A stretch of 64,000 nt of DNA from Rhizobium sp. Root274 (GTDB lineage Bacteria > Pseudomonadota > Alphaproteobacteria > Rhizobiales > Rhizobiaceae). Both the position numbers and the translations under genes were made by a program. The notes beneath the pieces were generated by a model, which saw only the letters and a program-made list of their open reading frames with translations, had not been told where the DNA came from and ran no database searches. Location of the stretch: positions 435,186 through 499,185 of the forward strand of contig NZ_LMJE01000001.1 in assembly GCF_001429245.1 (NCBI RefSeq). Direction: 5' to 3'. This document shows, piece by piece, positions 32,707 through 41,170 of the stretch (its first letter is position 1; each line of letters begins with the position of its first letter).

Positions 32707-33147
32707 CTACGGCCCTTGCCCTCCGGCAGAACCCGCAGCCTCGGCAACCTGCCGCGCCACCGCCGCCTCAACCCTTGCTGCAATCAGCGCCTCGACCTCG
32801 GCGCGCAAGACCTCCGGATCGCGCGCCTCCAGCTGCCGCTCCTCGGCATCCAGCCGGTCGCGTTCCAGCTGGCGCAGCAGCGTGTCGATCTTTTCCAGCG
32901 TGCGCACGATCAGCGCAATCGCATCGGTCGCGGCCTTCAGATCAGCACGCGCCAGCTTGGCCGTGCCCTCATCACTGCCGTCGAGCAGGCTCTCGGCACT
33001 TTCCCGCAGCCGGCGGAACAGCTCGAACTGCGCCCGCATCTCGGTGGTGAATTCGGCAAGCAGACCCTCAAGATCCGCCCCCGCGCCCAAAGCCTTCACC
33101 TCGATCACCGGCGGCAGCGCATCCAACCCGTCTTCCGCGTCCAGCAT
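32707..33147 (-). CDS. GTA gp1-like protein (probable small terminase)
   Basis: 146 aa from the ATG at 33147 (GGAGG upstream); an ATG at 33198 is an alternative that would place a hairpin inside the gene. Almost entirely helical, with a strong coiled coil (residues 85-135: KIDTLLRQLERDRLDAEERQLEA ... EVEALIAARVEAAVARQ). RcGTA gp1 is a small coiled-coil terminase subunit with weak DNA sequence preference and stands first in the cluster, as here. Assignment is from position and shape, not from a motif. Confidence 0.65.
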   Translation of the reverse strand: MLDAEDGLDALPPVIEVKALGAGADLEGLLAEFTTEMRAQFELFRRLRESAESLLDGSDEGTAKLARADLKAATDAIALIVRTLEKIDTLLRQLERDRLDAEERQLEARDPEVLRAEVEALIAARVEAAVARQVAEAAGSAGGQGP

Positions 33148-33162
33148 CACGCCCTCCGAAAC

Positions 33163-33186
33163 AAAAAAGGCCCGCTCGCGCGGACC
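33163..33186 (-). terminator. Terminator-like hairpin in the gp1 leader
   Basis: On the minus strand GGTCCGC-GCGA-GCGGGCC pairs over 7 bp (one G-U) with a GNRA-type loop and is followed at once by six T residues (33168-33163), then by the GGAGG ribosome site and the gp1 ATG. It lies downstream of the promoter at 33276-33248. It may work as an attenuator for the GTA operon. Confidence 0.7.
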
Positions 33187-33247
33187 CCTCACCCTCATCT
33201 CCAAAGCCTTGCGGGCCTCACCGCCACAGCTCTCCGATCATGCAACA

Positions 33248-33276
33248 AACCTACCGAACGACCGTCACGGTGTCAA
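33248..33276 (-). promoter_or_regulatory. Putative GTA promoter upstream of gp1
   Basis: Minus-strand TTGACA (33276-33271), 17-base spacer, TAGGTT (33253-33248). Within the spacer is an odd palindrome ACCGT-C-ACGGT (33261-33271), a candidate operator. The predicted start near 33241 leaves a leader of about 95 bases to the ATG at 33147. Confidence 0.5.
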
Positions 33277-33380
33277 GGATTATTTTCCTATCCATCTTCA
33301 CTGTCGCGAATTTGCATCCACTCCCGTATAGCTTGCAAAATTCCCCATTCGCGTCATCCTGCGAAATGGGAGTATAGATC

Positions 33381-33788
33381 ATGACAGTCGTTTCTCACCC
33401 GGCGCCAGGGACCATCCTGCGTGTCGATCTATCAGAGGGATTCAGGCCTCCAGAGATGGTCAAGCGGCGTCCTGCGATCGTGCTCTCTCCTCCAATTCCG
33501 GGTAGGTCGTTTCTCTGCACGATCGTTCCTCTGAGTACGACAGTTCCCCGCCCGGTCTTGCCGCACCATATGCAGATCACACTCGACCCTCCGTTGCCGC
33601 ACCCCTATTCAAGTCCGGTGATGTGGGGAAAGGGCGACATCGCACTCACGGTCGCCTTTCATCGACTACGCCTCCTGTTCAACGGGCGCGATCAGGGACA
33701 ACGAGTTTATGATGTTCGGGTTCTCGATCCGGAGACCCTTGAAAGAGTGCGCGACTGTGTTCGGTATGGCCTCGGGCTGCAACGTTGA
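33381..33788 (+). CDS. Orphan PemK/MazF-type toxin
   Basis: 135 aa. PemK pattern PGTILRVDLSEGFRPPEMVKRRPAIVLSPP, FLCTIVPLSTTVP and VMWGKGDIALTVAFHRL. GGGAG lies 8 bases before the ATG. No antitoxin gene is found next to it on either side. An imperfect inverted repeat CCCATTCGC / GCGAAATGGG (33344-33370) just upstream could be its operator. Divergent from gp1 with shared promoter space. Confidence 0.82.
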   Translation: MTVVSHPAPGTILRVDLSEGFRPPEMVKRRPAIVLSPPIPGRSFLCTIVPLSTTVPRPVLPHHMQITLDPPLPHPYSSPVMWGKGDIALTVAFHRLRLLFNGRDQGQRVYDVRVLDPETLERVRDCVRYGLGLQR

Positions 33789-33901
33789 CACCGCAGGCTC
33801 AAGCCCCCATATTGATTGCTGTCGCCGGTCGCACCGGCATTTAAGTCCACCCACGGGTGGCCATCTCGGCCGGGTGATCGCAAACCTTCCGGGATGTCAG
33901 C

Positions 33902-33926
33902 AAAACCCCGCCTCTGGCGGGGTTTT
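33902..33926. terminator. Bidirectional intrinsic terminator
   Basis: Perfect 11-bp stem AAAACCCCGCC / GGCGGGGTTTT with a TCT loop, giving T-runs on both strands. It serves the PemK gene from the left and the diguanylate cyclase (stop 33973) from the right. The 110 bases between PemK and this stem contain small hairpins but no gene. Confidence 0.9.
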
Positions 33927-33972
33927 GTGTTTGTGCCAACACATCTCCCACATTGATGGGAAGAATGCCGCC

Positions 33973-35135
33973 TCACCCCGCCTTAGACCTGTTCCGCCCC
34001 GCGCTCTTCGCCGCATACAATGCCTCGTCCGCCCGGGTCACCAGTTCCAGCGGGTTGCCCCTATCTGCCTCGCCTGCGCCGGCATAACCGGCCGAGACCG
34101 TGACCACGAACAGCCCGTCCGGGCGGGCGGGATGGGGGAGGCCCAGTTCGCGCACGGTGCGCACCAGCCGGTCGGCGAGGAAGGCCCCGCCGGTTTCGAC
34201 GTCGGCGGAAAAGACGAGGGTGAATTCCTCGCCGCCATAGCGGGCGACGAAACCGTCATGCCGGTCGGCAAAGGCCTTGAGGGTGGCGGCAATCCGGCGC
34301 AAGGCCTCGTCGCCCGCAACATGGCCGAGCCGGTCGTTATAGGCCTTGAAGTGGTCGACATCGACCATCAGCAACAGCATGGCGTCGTGGCCTGTGCGCC
34401 AGCCGGACAGCACCTCTTCCAGATGTCTTCGGTTGGCAATGCCGGTCAGCGCATCGGTGCGGGTGAGGTCGCGCAGTTCGTCGCCGATCCGCTCCGCCTG
34501 GTCCGCACGGTTCTGCGCATCATATTGCGCGACATAGGAGAGGCAGCGCTGCCGCTCGAAATGCCAATTACCGTAAAGCGTGAAGAAGAGGCCGGTAATC
34601 GCCTGGACGGTCAGGGGAAAGATCAGGTTCGGGTCGAGGCCCGGCTTGGTGTGGATGACCCACAGGGCGGCCAGGCAGGTGACGAAGGTGAAGATCAGCG
34701 CCAGGCGAAAGCGCAGGACCAGCAGCATGTTGCCGAAGAGCAGCACCAGCGGCAGCTCGCCCAGCGTATAGCTCGCATAGGGCGAGGCTGACAAATAGAG
34801 AAGAAACAGCGGCAGCAGGCTTGCGACGAACATGCCCTGCAGCAACAGGATCTCGCGGAAGACAGGCGGCAGGCGCGGCACCAGCCAAAAGATCGCCAGC
34901 GAGCCCGGCACCAGCACGAAGAGCCGCATGGCCACCGTGAAGGGCTGGATGTCGGCCATCAGATAGAGGCTGGTCAAATTATAGATGTTGTAGACGATCA
35001 GGCCGACGATGATGGCGTGGCGCAGATGTGCCGCACACGGCCTTCGCCGAAATCCCGCTCGTAAGCCCGTTCGATCTCGGGTGGCATCCGCAACAGCCAA
35101 TCCAGCCGCCCGTTTGCCCGTCCCTCTGCACGCAT
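33973..35135 (-). pseudogene. GGDEF diguanylate cyclase with a frameshift near its N-terminus
   Basis: The C-terminal GGDEF domain is intact (LLLMVDVDHFKAYNDRLGHVAGDE, YGGEEF, SAGYAGAGEADRG, ADEALYAAKSAGRN), with about six membrane helices before it. The natural N-terminus begins at 35135 (MRAEGRANGRLDWLLRMPPE; AGGA upstream), reaches GEGRVRH and then leaves frame. Removal of a duplicated CA on the coding strand (near 35026-35030) restores RVRHLRHAIIVGL and a 386-aa protein. As it stands only a form starting after the shift could be made. Confidence 0.8.
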
Positions 35136-35328
35136 TGTCATTCCTGTCGCCGGCCATCAGGCTCTTCTGGCGGGCGCACCGTGCGACCCACCCGAATGAT
35201 GCGCCAGACATACAAAGAATTCTCTAATTTAGTTGCTTCGATTCTCGGCAGCTTGCGTTTTGTCAGGTCTGATCAGGGCGGGCGGCAATGCGATCTCGGC
35301 GATCGTTCGGGGTGGCGGAACACCGCGA

Positions 35329-35757
35329 TTACGGACGATTTGCGAGGTCAACCCTGCCCTTCTCAACCAAGGCAATCACCCGGGAGAGAACCAGCTCGAA
35401 GAAGTCCTTGGGCAGAAGCCCGTAATGCATTCTGGTCGAATCTGAGGGGAGAGGACGCAAATGGGATCCGGGCCAGACAAAGCGATTGGCCTCTCCGAGC
35501 CTGATGTAGTTTCCCCCGTCATCCAACCCGCAGGCCTTGCAAATTTCAAGAGGAATTTCGAGCGAGAGGTGTTCTTCGCCAATCTCCGGCGGTGAATGGG
35601 TAATGGGGATCAGCGTGACCTTGCCCGTCTTCCGGGAGGACAGGATGATCGCGCAGGGCCGATCCTTTCCCCCTTCCGAAAAGCCCTCCAATTCATCCTT
35701 GTGCCAAAGATAGTTGTAGCGAACGACAAGGCCCGGGACTGGTTCCGGCAGGTTCAC
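35329..35757 (-). CDS. PemK/MazF-like toxin
   Basis: 142 aa. PGLVVRYNYLWHKDELEGF, KDRPCAIILSS, VTLIPITHSPPEIG and NRFVWPGSHLRPL match a divergent PemK-like growth-inhibitor family seen in rhizobia. Its start overlaps the antitoxin stop by 4 bases. Intact. Confidence 0.75.
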   Translation of the reverse strand: MNLPEPVPGLVVRYNYLWHKDELEGFSEGGKDRPCAIILSSRKTGKVTLIPITHSPPEIGEEHLSLEIPLEICKACGLDDGGNYIRLGEANRFVWPGSHLRPLPSDSTRMHYGLLPKDFFELVLSRVIALVEKGRVDLANRP

Positions 35758-36008
35758 TCAGACACCACGCCCCATTGAGTGTCTTTTAGGTCTGCCAGCA
35801 TCTCATCGTCAAAGTCAGCAAAGGAAATCACCTCCCGCTCCTTGCTCTTCAAACGCTGATAATTCTCAAGCTCTTTCGCGCTGAGATATCCGCCAATCAC
35901 GCGGTCATGCGACGTCACTTCGATCACACCGGCGGAATGAGCCTCGTCCTGATAATGGGCGAAGTTGCGCGAGAACTTGGTCGCGGGAACTTTTATAGGA
36001 TGCGCCAT
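35754..36008 (-). CDS. Phd/YefM-type antitoxin
   Basis: 84 aa from the ATG at 36008. KVPATKFSRNFAHYQDEAHSAGVIEVTSHDRVIGGYLSAKELENYQRLK is a Phd-like DNA-binding fold with an acidic tail (SFADFDDEMLADL). Translationally coupled to the PemK-like toxin. This pairing, a Phd-type antitoxin with a PemK-type toxin, is a hybrid combination. Confidence 0.8.
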   Translation of the reverse strand: MAHPIKVPATKFSRNFAHYQDEAHSAGVIEVTSHDRVIGGYLSAKELENYQRLKSKEREVISFADFDDEMLADLKDTQWGVVSE

Positions 36009-36033
36009 AACGTAGTCTCCCTCCATGCCAAAA

Positions 36034-36048
36034 TACGTAATTTACGCA
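36034..36048. promoter_or_regulatory. Probable antitoxin operator
   Basis: Inverted repeat TACGTAA-T-TTACGCA (6 of 7 arm bases pair), 26 bases upstream of the antitoxin start. Position fits autoregulation. Confidence 0.5.
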
Positions 36049-36100
36049 TTTTTACAAGGGCACAGATGCGAGCGTATCCACGGGCAGAGACGCCTATACT

Positions 36101-36135
36101 CCCTACTCCCCACTCCCTATTCGCCACTCGCCCCT
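36101..36135. repeat. Heptamer tandem array, second copy
   Basis: Five 7-base units: CCCTACT, CCCCACT, CCCTATT, CGCCACT, CGCCCCT. Ends 9 bases before the copZ stop codon (36145), exactly the spacing seen at the tape-measure gene. Confidence 0.8.
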
Positions 36136-36144
36136 CCGCGAGCC

Positions 36145-36348
36145 TCACCCTTCCCGCACCGGCGTATAGCCGGCCTCGCGGATTGCCGCTTCGGCAAGCG
36201 CCGCATCGCCTTCGACTACCGCCTTTCGGGCGGCGAGGTCCATGGTGATGGCCTTGCCCGGCAGGGCTTCAGCCAGTGCCTTGGCGACCGTCTTTTCGCA
36301 GTGCCCGCAGGTCATGTCGTCGATCTTGAATACCGTGTGTCCGGTCAT
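36145..36348 (-). CDS. copZ: Copper chaperone CopZ
   Basis: 67 aa from the ATG at 36348. Heavy-metal-associated domain with copper-binding MTCGHC (residues 12-17) and the usual KTVAKALAEALPGKAITMDLAARKAVVEG. Delivers Cu(I) to CopA. 73 bases after cueR on the same strand. Confidence 0.92.
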   Translation of the reverse strand: MTGHTVFKIDDMTCGHCEKTVAKALAEALPGKAITMDLAARKAVVEGDAALAEAAIREAGYTPVREG

Positions 36349-36421
36349 GCTTGTGTCTTCCTTTTCTGGCGCCCTTGGCACCGTTTCCGATCGGATCCTG
36401 CACCTTCCCACAGGGGCAAGG

Positions 36422-36871
36422 TCAATCCCTGCAACATGTTTCGCCCTTTGTTTTCGGGATGGTCTTTGGCCGCTGTGGCCGGCCTTCGAGATCGGCGAGG
36501 ATCGGGCAATTCGGCCTGTTATCGCCGTGGCAGCGCTCGGCCAGATGGAAAAGCGTGTCGCGCATCGCCTGCATCTCGGCGATCTTCGTTTCCAGTTCCT
36601 CCACATGGGCGAGCGCTAACGCCTTCACCTCGGCGCTTGCCCGTTCCTTGTCGTCCCACAGCTTCAACAGCCGCTCCGTCTCCTCCAGCGAAAAGCCGAG
36701 CTTGCGCGAGCGGCGCACGAAACGCAGCCGGTTGACGCTGTCAGCGTCATAAACCCGGTAATTCGACGCAGTGCGCCCCGCCGTCGCAATCAGCCCGATC
36801 TCCTCGTAATAGCGGATCATCTTGGCCGAAACCCCGGAAGCGTCAGCGGCTTCACCGATGTTCATCGTCAT
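36422..36871 (-). CDS. cueR: CueR, MerR-family Cu(I)-sensing activator
   Basis: 149 aa. MNIGEAADASGVSAKMIRYYEEIGLI HTH and YRVYDADSVNRLRFVRRSRKLGFSLEE, a dimer helix, and the Cu-binding pair in CHGDNRPNC (7 residues between the Cys). It should act at the copA promoter, which carries a MerR-type long spacer with a palindrome. Confidence 0.92.
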   Translation of the reverse strand: MTMNIGEAADASGVSAKMIRYYEEIGLIATAGRTASNYRVYDADSVNRLRFVRRSRKLGFSLEETERLLKLWDDKERASAEVKALALAHVEELETKIAEMQAMRDTLFHLAERCHGDNRPNCPILADLEGRPQRPKTIPKTKGETCCRD

Positions 36872-36887
36872 GGTCGTTCTCCGTTTG

Positions 36888-37086
36888 CTGACCTCCCCCC
36901 TTGCGGGGGAGGACGGAAAATCGAAGATTTAGGCGCGCGAAAGCCGCCTAAACTTCAGATTTTTCCTGGTGGGGGGCAAGGTTCCGTCTGTGCCGACCTT
37001 ACCGAGCCCCCCTCTTGCAAAATCTGAGGTTTAGCCCTGATCGGGCTAAGCCCTCGATTTTGCGTTCTCCCCCGCAAGGGGGGAGA
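36888..37086. repeat. Second-family intergenic repeat between cueR and copA
   Basis: Full-length copy with inverted arms CTCCCCCCTTGCGGGGGAG and CTCCCCCGCAAGGGGGGAG. Inner arms CCTAAACTTCAGATTTTTCC and AAAATCTGAGGTTTAG surround GGTTCCG ... ACCGAGCCCC; TGATCGGGCTAA follows. It extends into copA and encodes its last residues. Confidence 0.85.
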
Positions 37087-39694
37087 TGGTTTCCGTCACC
37101 TTCGCCGCCCTCAGCCGCAGCGCATTGCTCAACACGAAGACGCTCGACAACCCCATGGCGGCCGCGCCCAGCATCGGCGAAAACGTGATGCCGAAGAGCG
37201 GATAGAGCAGACCCGCCGCCACCGGGATCAGGGCGACGTTATAGCCGAAGGCCCAGAACAGGTTCTGACGGATATTGCCCATGACCGCGTCCGAAAGCTC
37301 GATGGCATGCAGCGCGCCCATCAGGTCGCCGCCGACGAGCACCACATCGGCGCTTTCGATCGCGACATCCGTGCCGGTGCCGATGGCAATTCCGGCATCG
37401 GCCGTGGCGAGCGCCGGGGCATCATTGATGCCGTCGCCGACAAAGGCGCCCCGGCCGCCCTTTTCCTGCAAGGCTTTGATCGCGCTTACCTTGCCCTCGG
37501 GCAGCACTTCGGCCACCACCTGATCGATGCCGGCCTTTTTCGCCACCGCATGGGCCGTGCGCGCATTGTCACCTGTCACCATCATCAGCTTCAGCCCGCG
37601 GGCCTTGAGCGCCGCAATCGCCGTCGCGCTCGTCTCCTTGATCGGATCGGCGACCGCCAGCGCGGCTGCGAGCTTGCCGTCGAGCGCCACATAAAGCGGG
37701 CTTGCGCCTTCATCGGCAAGACGGGTGACGGCGGCACGCAAGTCACTCTTTTCGCCCTCACCCATCACCCCGAGCTTCACCATGAAGCGATCCGCGCCCG
37801 CCGCAATCCGCCGCCCCTCGACGATCCCGGTCACACCGAAACCGGCCACAGCCTCGACCTGATCGACGGCAGAGAGCGCAATTGCCCGCTCTTCCGCCGC
37901 CCGCACGATGGCGTCCGCCAGCGGATGTTCCGAGCGCGCCTCAAGGCTTGCCGTCAGCCGCAGCACGTCGACCTCGCCAAAACCATCAGCCGTGACGATC
38001 TCGGTCAGTTCGGGCTTTCCGGCGGTGATTGTCCCGGTCTTGTCCATCACCACCCAATCGATGCCGGCGAGGCTTTGTAATGCGTCGCCCTTGCGGAAGA
38101 GCACGCCGAGTTCGGCCGCCCGTCCCGTGCCGACCATGATCGAGGTGGGCGTGGCAAGCCCCATGGCGCAGGGGCAGGCGATGATCAGGACGGCAACCGC
38201 CGCGACCAGGCCATGGGTATAGGCAGGCTCAGGCCCGAGCAGCAGCCAGATCAGGAAGGTAACGACGGCAATGCCAATCACCGCCGGCACGAACCAGGCC
38301 GTCACCTCGTCCACCAGCCGCTGGATCGGCAGCTTGGCGCCCTGCGCCTCCTGCACCAGCCGAATGATGCGCGACAGCATCATGTCGGCGCCGACGCCCG
38401 TTGCCTCGAAGCGGAAGGCGCCCTGGCCATTGACCGTGCCGCCGATGACGGTGGCGCCAACGCCCTTCTCGACCGGGATCGGCTCGCCCGAGATCATCGC
38501 CTCATCGACGGCGCTCGCCCCATCGATCACACGGCCATCTACCGGAATACGCTCACCCGGCCTGATCACGACGACATCGCCGACGACAACAGAGGAAAGC
38601 GGCACGTCGAGCGTCGTCCCGTCGCGTTCCACCCGGGCGGTCTTGGCCTGCAGACCGGCGAGCTTGCGGATCGCCGCACCGGTGCGGCCCTTGGCACGCG
38701 CTTCCAGCAGCCGCCCGAGCAGGATCAGCGACACGATGACGGTCGCCGCCTCGTAATAGACATGGCGGGCATCAACAGGCAAAAGCTGAGGCGCAAAGGT
38801 CGTCACCAGCGAATAGAGATAGGCCGCGCCCGTGCCGAGCGCCACCAGCGCATTCATGTCGGGCGACAGGCGCAGGAGCGAGGGCACGCCTTTCATATAG
38901 AAGCGCCGTCCAGGCCCGACAAGCACCGCGGTCGCCAGCGCAAACTGCAGCAGATACAGCGTGTTGCCCGGAAACACTTCCATCAGCATATGATGCAGCG
39001 GCGGATAGATATGGCCGCCCATTTCCAGGATGAACAGCGGCAGAGTGAGCACCAGTGCCACCAGGAAATCGCGCTGCAGACCGGCAATCTCCTTCTCCCG
39101 CCGCGCCTCGCGACTGTCGCCTGCCGTGGCGGCGGTTGCCTTTGCGGCACCGGGTGCGGCGCCCGATACCGCCGCCTGTGCGACATCCGCCGTAGCAGTC
39201 GCGCTTACGGCATTGCCCGCCTCTGCTGGCATGCGAGACTCGCCTGCAAGCCGCACGGCATAACCCGCCTTGGCGACGGCGGCGGTCAACGAGGGCAAGG
39301 CCGATACCCCACCCAGCGCCGTGACGATCGCCTCGCCCGTCGCCAGATTGACGCTCGCCGTCTCGACGGAAGGCACCGTCTTCAGCGCCTTCTCGACACG
39401 CGAGACACAGGAGGCGCAGGTCATGTCCTCGACCTCGAGCAGCAGCGTCTCGGCCTTCGCCTGATAGCCGGCCTTGTCGATCGCGACGAGCAGCGCTGCG
39501 GCCGAAAAGTCCTTGCCCGGCTTTACCGACAGCGTCTCTGTGGCGAAATTCACCGCACTCTCTTCGACGCCGGGAACCGTTGCCGCGGCCTTTTCCACCC
39601 GTCGCACACAGGATGCGCAGGTCATGCCCTCAACGGGCAAGAGGATGGGTTCAGATATTTTCTTGGCCGCTTCGGGCCGGGACTGCATGTTCAT
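37046..39694 (-). CDS. copA: Cu(I)-exporting P1B-type ATPase CopA
   Basis: 882 aa from the ATG at 39694 (GGAGG 8 bases upstream). Two N-terminal metal-binding domains, each with MTCASC (about residues 24-29 and 93-98), eight membrane helices, the transport motif [10 protein letters not shown], phosphorylation loop DKTGTIT, TGDN and [10 protein letters not shown]. Exports Cu(I) to the periplasm. The last 12 residues ([11 protein letters not shown] and stop) are encoded by the intergenic repeat. Confidence 0.95.
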   Translation of the reverse strand: MNMQSRPEAAKKISEPILLPVEGMTCASCVRRVEKAAATVPGVEESAVNFATETLSVKPGKDFSAAALLVAIDKAGYQAKAETLLLEVEDMTCASCVSRVEKALKTVPSVETASVNLATGEAIVTALGGVSALPSLTAAVAKAGYAVRLAGESRMPAEAGNAVSATATADVAQAAVSGAAPGAAKATAATAGDSREARREKEIAGLQRDFLVALVLTLPLFILEMGGHIYPPLHHMLMEVFPGNTLYLLQFALATAVLVGPGRRFYMKGVPSLLRLSPDMNALVALGTGAAYLYSLVTTFAPQLLPVDARHVYYEAATVIVSLILLGRLLEARAKGRTGAAIRKLAGLQAKTARVERDGTTLDVPLSSVVVGDVVVIRPGERIPVDGRVIDGASAVDEAMISGEPIPVEKGVGATVIGGTVNGQGAFRFEATGVGADMMLSRIIRLVQEAQGAKLPIQRLVDEVTAWFVPAVIGIAVVTFLIWLLLGPEPAYTHGLVAAVAVLIIACPCAMGLATPTSIMVGTGRAAELGVLFRKGDALQSLAGIDWVVMDKTGTITAGKPELTEIVTADGFGEVDVLRLTASLEARSEHPLADAIVRAAEERAIALSAVDQVEAVAGFGVTGIVEGRRIAAGADRFMVKLGVMGEGEKSDLRAAVTRLADEGASPLYVALDGKLAAALAVADPIKETSATAIAALKARGLKLMMVTGDNARTAHAVAKKAGIDQVVAEVLPEGKVSAIKALQEKGGRGAFVGDGINDAPALATADAGIAIGTGTDVAIESADVVLVGGDLMGALHAIELSDAVMGNIRQNLFWAFGYNVALIPVAAGLLYPLFGITFSPMLGAAAMGLSSVFVLSNALRLRAAKVTETISPLAGENAKSRA

Positions 39695-39718
39695 GGCGGT
39701 CACCTCCGCCACAATAGA

Positions 39719-39746
39719 TGGACCTTCCCATCATGGGAGGGTCAAG
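39719..39746 (-). promoter_or_regulatory. CueR-controlled copA promoter
   Basis: On the minus strand TTGACC is followed by the dyad CTCCCATGATGGGAAGG and a 19-20 base spacer before an A/T-rich -10 region (CATCTATT). An over-long spacer filled by a dyad is the hallmark of MerR/CueR promoters. Confidence 0.8.
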
Positions 39747-39906
39747 GGGTGGGGGACGATTTTCTTGGGGGTGTGCTTACAGGCTTTATCTATCTTTGCT
39801 TTGGGTGGAGATAGGATACGTTTTTCCCGCCGTCGAACCGGCTCCCTGCTATGCGTCGTCGGGCACCATGCCACCGGACCCGGCCTTGCCAGAAAACCTC
39901 CGATCC

Positions 39907-39918
39907 GTTACATGTAAC
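39907..39918. promoter_or_regulatory. Probable MazE operator
   Basis: Perfect 12-bp palindrome GTTACATGTAAC, 23 bases upstream of the mazE start. Fits TA autorepression; inferred from position. Confidence 0.6.
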
Positions 39919-39941
39919 AGACACGTTCTGAGGAGACCGAC

Positions 39942-40178
39942 ATGGCAACATCCATTGGAAGGCGGGTACAAAAACGTCGGGATGCGTTGCGACAGCAGGG
40001 GTTGCGGCCGGTCCAGATCTGGCTGCCCGATGTACGGAGCCCAGGATTTGCCGAGGAATGCGCACGACAGGCGCGGCTCACAGCAGCAGCCGATCTCAAG
40101 GACACCGAACTCTCAGACTTCCTCGATGACGCGCTTGCCGACCTCGACGCACCGGAGACGTCCGAGGACGAGGCGTGA
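39942..40178 (+). CDS. mazE: MazE-family antitoxin (DUF3018 type)
   Basis: 78 aa. IGRRVQKRRDALRQQGLRPVQIWLPDVRSPGFAEECARQARL is the ribbon-helix-helix-like DUF3018 antitoxin pattern, with an acidic end (DDALADLDAPETSEDEA). GAGGAG lies upstream. Its stop overlaps the toxin start. Confidence 0.9.
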   Translation: MATSIGRRVQKRRDALRQQGLRPVQIWLPDVRSPGFAEECARQARLTAAADLKDTELSDFLDDALADLDAPETSEDEA

Positions 40179-40498
40179 AGCGGGGTGACATCGTCACCGT
40201 CGCAATCAGCGGCGACTTCGGCAAACCTCGCCCGGCGGTCATCATCCAGAGCGATCGTTTCCAGGACACGGGCACACTGACGGTTCTGCTCATCACCAGC
40301 ACGGTGATCGAAGCGCCGCTTCTGCGGGTGCCAATTGCGCCTGATGCCGAGAACGGGCTCTTGAACGCCTCCTTCATCATGATCGACAAGGCTATGTCGG
40401 TAAAGCGGGAGCGTATCGGCAAGGTGACAGGCAGGGCGAGCGCCGACATCATGCTGACGGTGACCCGGAACTTGGCAGTGTTTCTCGGCATGGGCTGA
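40175..40498 (+). CDS. mazF: MazF/PemK toxin (mRNA interferase)
   Basis: 107 aa, GTG start overlapping the mazE stop (GTGA). MKRGDIVTVAISGDFGKPRPAVIIQSDRF, LTVLLITSTVIEAPLLRVPI and the late SFIMIDKAMSVKRERIGKVTGR are the MazF fold with its usual conserved Arg and Ser/Thr. Intact. Confidence 0.92.
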   Translation: MKRGDIVTVAISGDFGKPRPAVIIQSDRFQDTGTLTVLLITSTVIEAPLLRVPIAPDAENGLLNASFIMIDKAMSVKRERIGKVTGRASADIMLTVTRNLAVFLGMG

Positions 40499-40669
40499 CG
40501 GCGCCGTTTCATTCGAGACGGTGTGACGCAGCAGAAGGTCGTTCATTCGTGCCAATCTGCAGGCCGATGAAAATCGCCGCGGCCTGCAAGCAGCCTCTCG
40601 GGCCTTGCCGAGATCAGGGACCGGGCGCAGATTGCCCCTGCGAACCCGCGAGACCAAGGGGGACTGTCG

Positions 40670-41071
40670 ATGCTCATCGGGACCTGCCATTGCGGCAAAT
40701 CGGGCTTTACGCTCACGGGCGACCCCGGGCCGGCGACCGCCTGCAACTGCACGCTCTGCCGTCGCTATGGCGCGCTCTGGGCCTATGACTACGAGAACGA
40801 TCGCATTGCCATCACCGGCGCGCCCTCCTCCTATAGACGGGCCGGCCCGGACACGTCCTTTCTCGAAATCTTGTTCTGCCCGACCTGCGCCTGTGTGCTC
40901 GCCTGGCGGGCCTTGCGCACGGACGACGACGGCCGGCGGCGGATCGCGGTCAACCTGCGGCTTGCCCCACCAGACGCCGTCGCCGACCTGCCGATCGACC
41001 ATTTCGACGGCCTGGACACCTTCGAAGACCTCCCCTCCCGCGGCGACTGCGTGCGTGATCTCTGGGCGTGA
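40670..41071 (+). CDS. GFA-family zinc protein
   Basis: 133 aa. Zinc ligands CHCGKSGF near the N-terminus, CNCTLCRRYG and FCPTCACVLAWR define the glutathione-dependent formaldehyde-activating (Mss4-like) fold. Enzymatic role of most GFA proteins is unproven. AAGGGGG lies upstream of the ATG. Confidence 0.9.
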   Translation: MLIGTCHCGKSGFTLTGDPGPATACNCTLCRRYGALWAYDYENDRIAITGAPSSYRRAGPDTSFLEILFCPTCACVLAWRALRTDDDGRRRIAVNLRLAPPDAVADLPIDHFDGLDTFEDLPSRGDCVRDLWA

Positions 41072-41170
41072 GCGGGCTTTTCCCAGCATGGGCCTTCTAA
41101 CGACCAAAGGCCGATCACATCGTGACCGGCCTTCTGCCTTCAAGATCCGTGGCGCGTTACGACGACCTTC

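Noticed and set aside
4576..33788. Interpretation of the phage-like region as an intact prophage
   Set aside because: No integrase, excisionase, repressor, replication genes, att repeats or tRNA border were found, and the gene order is that of the RcGTA cluster.
33789..33901. Possible tRNA or known riboswitch after the PemK gene
   Set aside because: Small hairpins (for example CGCCGGTCGCACCGGC) are present but no cloverleaf or recognised riboswitch core; kept only as spacer before a terminator.
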